Below, piece by piece: positions 11,791 to 13,436 of a DNA stretch of 13,436 bases. This stretch comes from an uncultured Rhodocyclaceae bacterium. Lineage in GTDB: Bacteria > Pseudomonadota > Gammaproteobacteria > Burkholderiales > Rhodocyclaceae. The translations under genes were made by a program, and so were the position numbers. Positions within the stretch are counted from its first letter, which is position 1. Each line of letters starts with the position of its first letter. Location: contig CAJBAP010000349.1 of NCBI GenBank assembly GCA_903950295.1, forward strand, positions 1-13,436, given 5' to 3'. The notes beneath the pieces are model-generated. The model ran no database searches. It worked only from the letters and a program-made list of their open reading frames with translations, and had not been told where the DNA came from.

Positions 11791-13436
11791 CTATGCGGCG
11801 CTCTTGGCCGCGGCGTGCGGAAATACGCGCGCATCGCGAATCACGAGGTCGGCCGCCACCTTGCCGGTACGGCCATCCTCGAAGCGCACCTGCGTCTCGA
11901 TGAACTGCGAGGCCTTGCCGCTGTAAAGCGCCTCGATCAGCACCGCATACTTTTCCGCGACAAAGCCGCGCCGCACCTTCCGGGTACGCGTCAGTTCGTC
12001 GTCATCGGGATCGAGTTCCTTGTGCAGGATGAGAAAGCGATGGATCTGCGTATCGGCCACCATCACATCGTGCGCCAGTTCGGCATTCACCTGCTCGACG
12101 CATTCCTGGATCAGCTGATAGACCTCGGGCTTGGCGGTCAAGTCGGTATAACCGCTGTAAGCCAGCCCGCGCCGCTCGGCCCAGTTACCCACCGCACCGA
12201 TGTCAATGTTGATGAAGGCGCACACCATGTCGCGATCGTTACCGAAGGCCACCGCTTCCTTGATGTGCGAAAAGAATTTGAGCTTGTTCTCGATGTAGTT
12301 GGGCGCGAACATCGCCCCGTGGGTGAGCTTGCCGACATCCTTGGCGCGGTCGATGATTTTCAGATGGCCGTCGGCATCGAGGAAACCGGCATCGCCGGTC
12401 ATGAAGTAGCCATCGGCGTTGATCGATTCCGCAGTCGCGTCGGGACGCTGGTAATACTCCTTGAGCAACATCGGGCCCTTGACGAGAATCTCGCCGTTGG
12501 CCGCAATCTTGATTTCCACACCCGGCGCCGGCAGACCGACGGAATCGAACTTGATCTGGCGGTTCGGCTGCAGACAAACATAAGCGCAAGTCTCCGTCTG
12601 CCCGTAAAACTGCTTGAGATTGATGCCGATGGAACGATAAAAGCGGAACAGGTCCGGGCCGATCGCCGCACCGGCGGTATAGGCGACGCGGATGCGGCTC
12701 ATGCCGAGCACGTTCTTGAGCGGGCCGAAAACCAGGAAATTGCCAAGCGCATAAAGCAGCCGGTCGCTGCCACTCACCGGCTTGCCGTCGAGGATATCCG
12801 CGCCACAGCGCTTCGCCACCGCCATGAAGTAATGGAACATGCGATGCTTCAGCGCACTGGCGTCCTCCATGCGGATCATCAGCTGGGTCAGCATGTTCTC
12901 GAATACGCGCGGCGGCGCAAAGTAACAGGTCGGTCCGATCTCGCGCAGGTCGGTCATCACGGTGTCGCCGGACTCCGGGCAGTTGATGGTGAAACCCGCC
13001 ACCAGGGCCTGCGCATAAGAAAACAGGCTGTCGCCCACCCAGGCCATCGGCAGGTAAGACAACACTTCGTTGGTATCGTCAAGTTTGTCGAAGTCGCAAC
13101 AGCCACGCGCGGCAGAAATCATTGCGTGGTGCGTCTGGCAGACACCCTTTGGCTTGCCGGTCGTGCCAGAGGTGTACAGCATGATCGCGGTGTCGTCGGG
13201 ATTACCCAGGGCAATTTCCTGACGCAGGAAGTCGGGCTGGTTCTCATCATGCACCTTGCCCGCAGCAATGACCCCATCGAGACCATGCAGGAAAGGGTGC
13301 GTGTAATGACGCATGCCGCGCGGTTCGTCGTAGCAAATGTGCAGCAATTCAGGGCACTGGTCTTTCACCTCGAGGAGCTTGTCGACCTGCTCCTGATCCT
13401 CGACGATGGCGATATGGATGCCGGCATCCTGCAGCA
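11791..13436 (-). CDS. Long-chain-type acyl-CoA ligase (AMP-binding), 5' end outside window
   Basis: The reading frame is open to the window edge; 547 residues are visible and about 80-100 N-terminal residues should be missing, judged by the usual 620-650 residues of FadD15/ACSL-type ligases. It activates a carboxylic acid to acyl-AMP and then acyl-CoA. The P-loop YTSGTTGKPKGVCQTHHA lies near 13128-13180, YGQTETCAYVCL near 12575-12610, the ATP ribose-binding YFMTGDAGFLDADGHLKIID near 12350-12410, and the DRAKDVGKL hinge shortly after. TRTRKVRRGFVAEKYAVLI near 11940-11995 carries the likely adenylation lysine region of long-chain ligases. Motifs appear intact. It is the first gene seen of the operon and stands 20 bases before livG. 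Its true substrate may be a long-chain, branched or aromatic acid. Confidence 0.92.
   Translation of the reverse strand, partial: LQDAGIHIAIVEDQEQVDKLLEVKDQCPELLHICYDEPRGMRHYTHPFLHGLDGVIAAGKVHDENQPDFLRQEIALGNPDDTAIMLYTSGTTGKPKGVCQTHHAMISAARGCCDFDKLDDTNEVLSYLPMAWVGDSLFSYAQALVAGFTINCPESGDTVMTDLREIGPTCYFAPPRVFENMLTQLMIRMEDASALKHRMFHYFMAVAKRCGADILDGKPVSGSDRLLYALGNFLVFGPLKNVLGMSRIRVAYTAGAAIGPDLFRFYRSIGINLKQFYGQTETCAYVCLQPNRQIKFDSVGLPAPGVEIKIAANGEILVKGPMLLKEYYQRPDATAESINADGYFMTGDAGFLDADGHLKIIDRAKDVGKLTHGAMFAPNYIENKLKFFSHIKEAVAFGNDRDMVCAFINIDIGAVGNWAERRGLAYSGYTDLTAKPEVYQLIQECVEQVNAELAHDVMVADTQIHRFLILHKELDPDDDELTRTRKVRRGFVAEKYAVLIEALYSGKASQFIETQVRFEDGRTGKVAADLVIRDARVFPHAAAKSAA

Noticed and set aside
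10943..11926. 327-codon open frame on the plus strand
   Set aside because: Antisense to livG and the end of the ligase gene. The translation (many His, Val, Leu, Asp in repeating patterns) is that of a codon shadow.

Overview
The window looks like chromosomal DNA of a GC-rich betaproteobacterium. The evidence is an EF-Tu N-terminus of betaproteobacterial type, preceded by the tRNA-Tyr/Gly/Thr cluster typical of tufB operons; a PhaM-like polyhydroxyalkanoate (PHA) granule protein; and a dense LivFGHMK-type ABC transporter/acyl-CoA operon of a kind common in Rhodocyclales- and Burkholderiales-like bacteria. The family-level placement is inference. I see no mobile element, CRISPR array or sign of recent transfer.

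Left part (1-628, minus strand): the 5' end of tuf is preceded by tRNA-Thr(GGT), tRNA-Gly(TCC) and tRNA-Tyr(GTA), read from a strong sigma-70 promoter at 567-596. Divergent from it (plus strand) are a membrane-anchored SAM methyltransferase resembling the FAM173 lysine-methyltransferase family and an orphan ParA/MinD-like ATPase with no ParB partner. An orphan NarL/FixJ-type response regulator (minus) ends 4 bases from the ATPase gene. It is divergent from a small PhaM-like gene that lacks the basic DNA-binding tail of the studied PhaM.

Right part (3333-13436, all minus strand): one long, tightly packed operon, listed here in transcription order. It starts with a long-chain-type acyl-CoA ligase (5' end outside the window), then a LivG-type ATPase, LivH- and LivM-type permeases, a periplasmic binding protein, and a LivF-type ATPase. 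It ends with a PaaK-like adenylate-forming protein with an abnormal phosphate-binding loop, an alpha-methylacyl-CoA racemase-like CaiB-family enzyme, and an AEC-family permease. The last four genes overlap or nearly touch. Together they suggest uptake of a hydrophobic or aromatic carboxylic acid, activation to a CoA thioester and correction of stereochemistry at a 2-methyl branch before beta-oxidation. The substrate cannot be read from the sequence. Two RNA-level elements sit inside the operon: a GC-rich hairpin with a short U-run between the binding-protein gene and livF, and a G/C-run repeat between livG and livH.

The points most worth following are the PaaK-like protein with the altered loop inside an uptake/activation/racemisation operon, the tail-less PhaM near an orphan ParA, and the possibly leaderless membrane methyltransferase gene sharing a promoter region with the tRNA-tuf operon.
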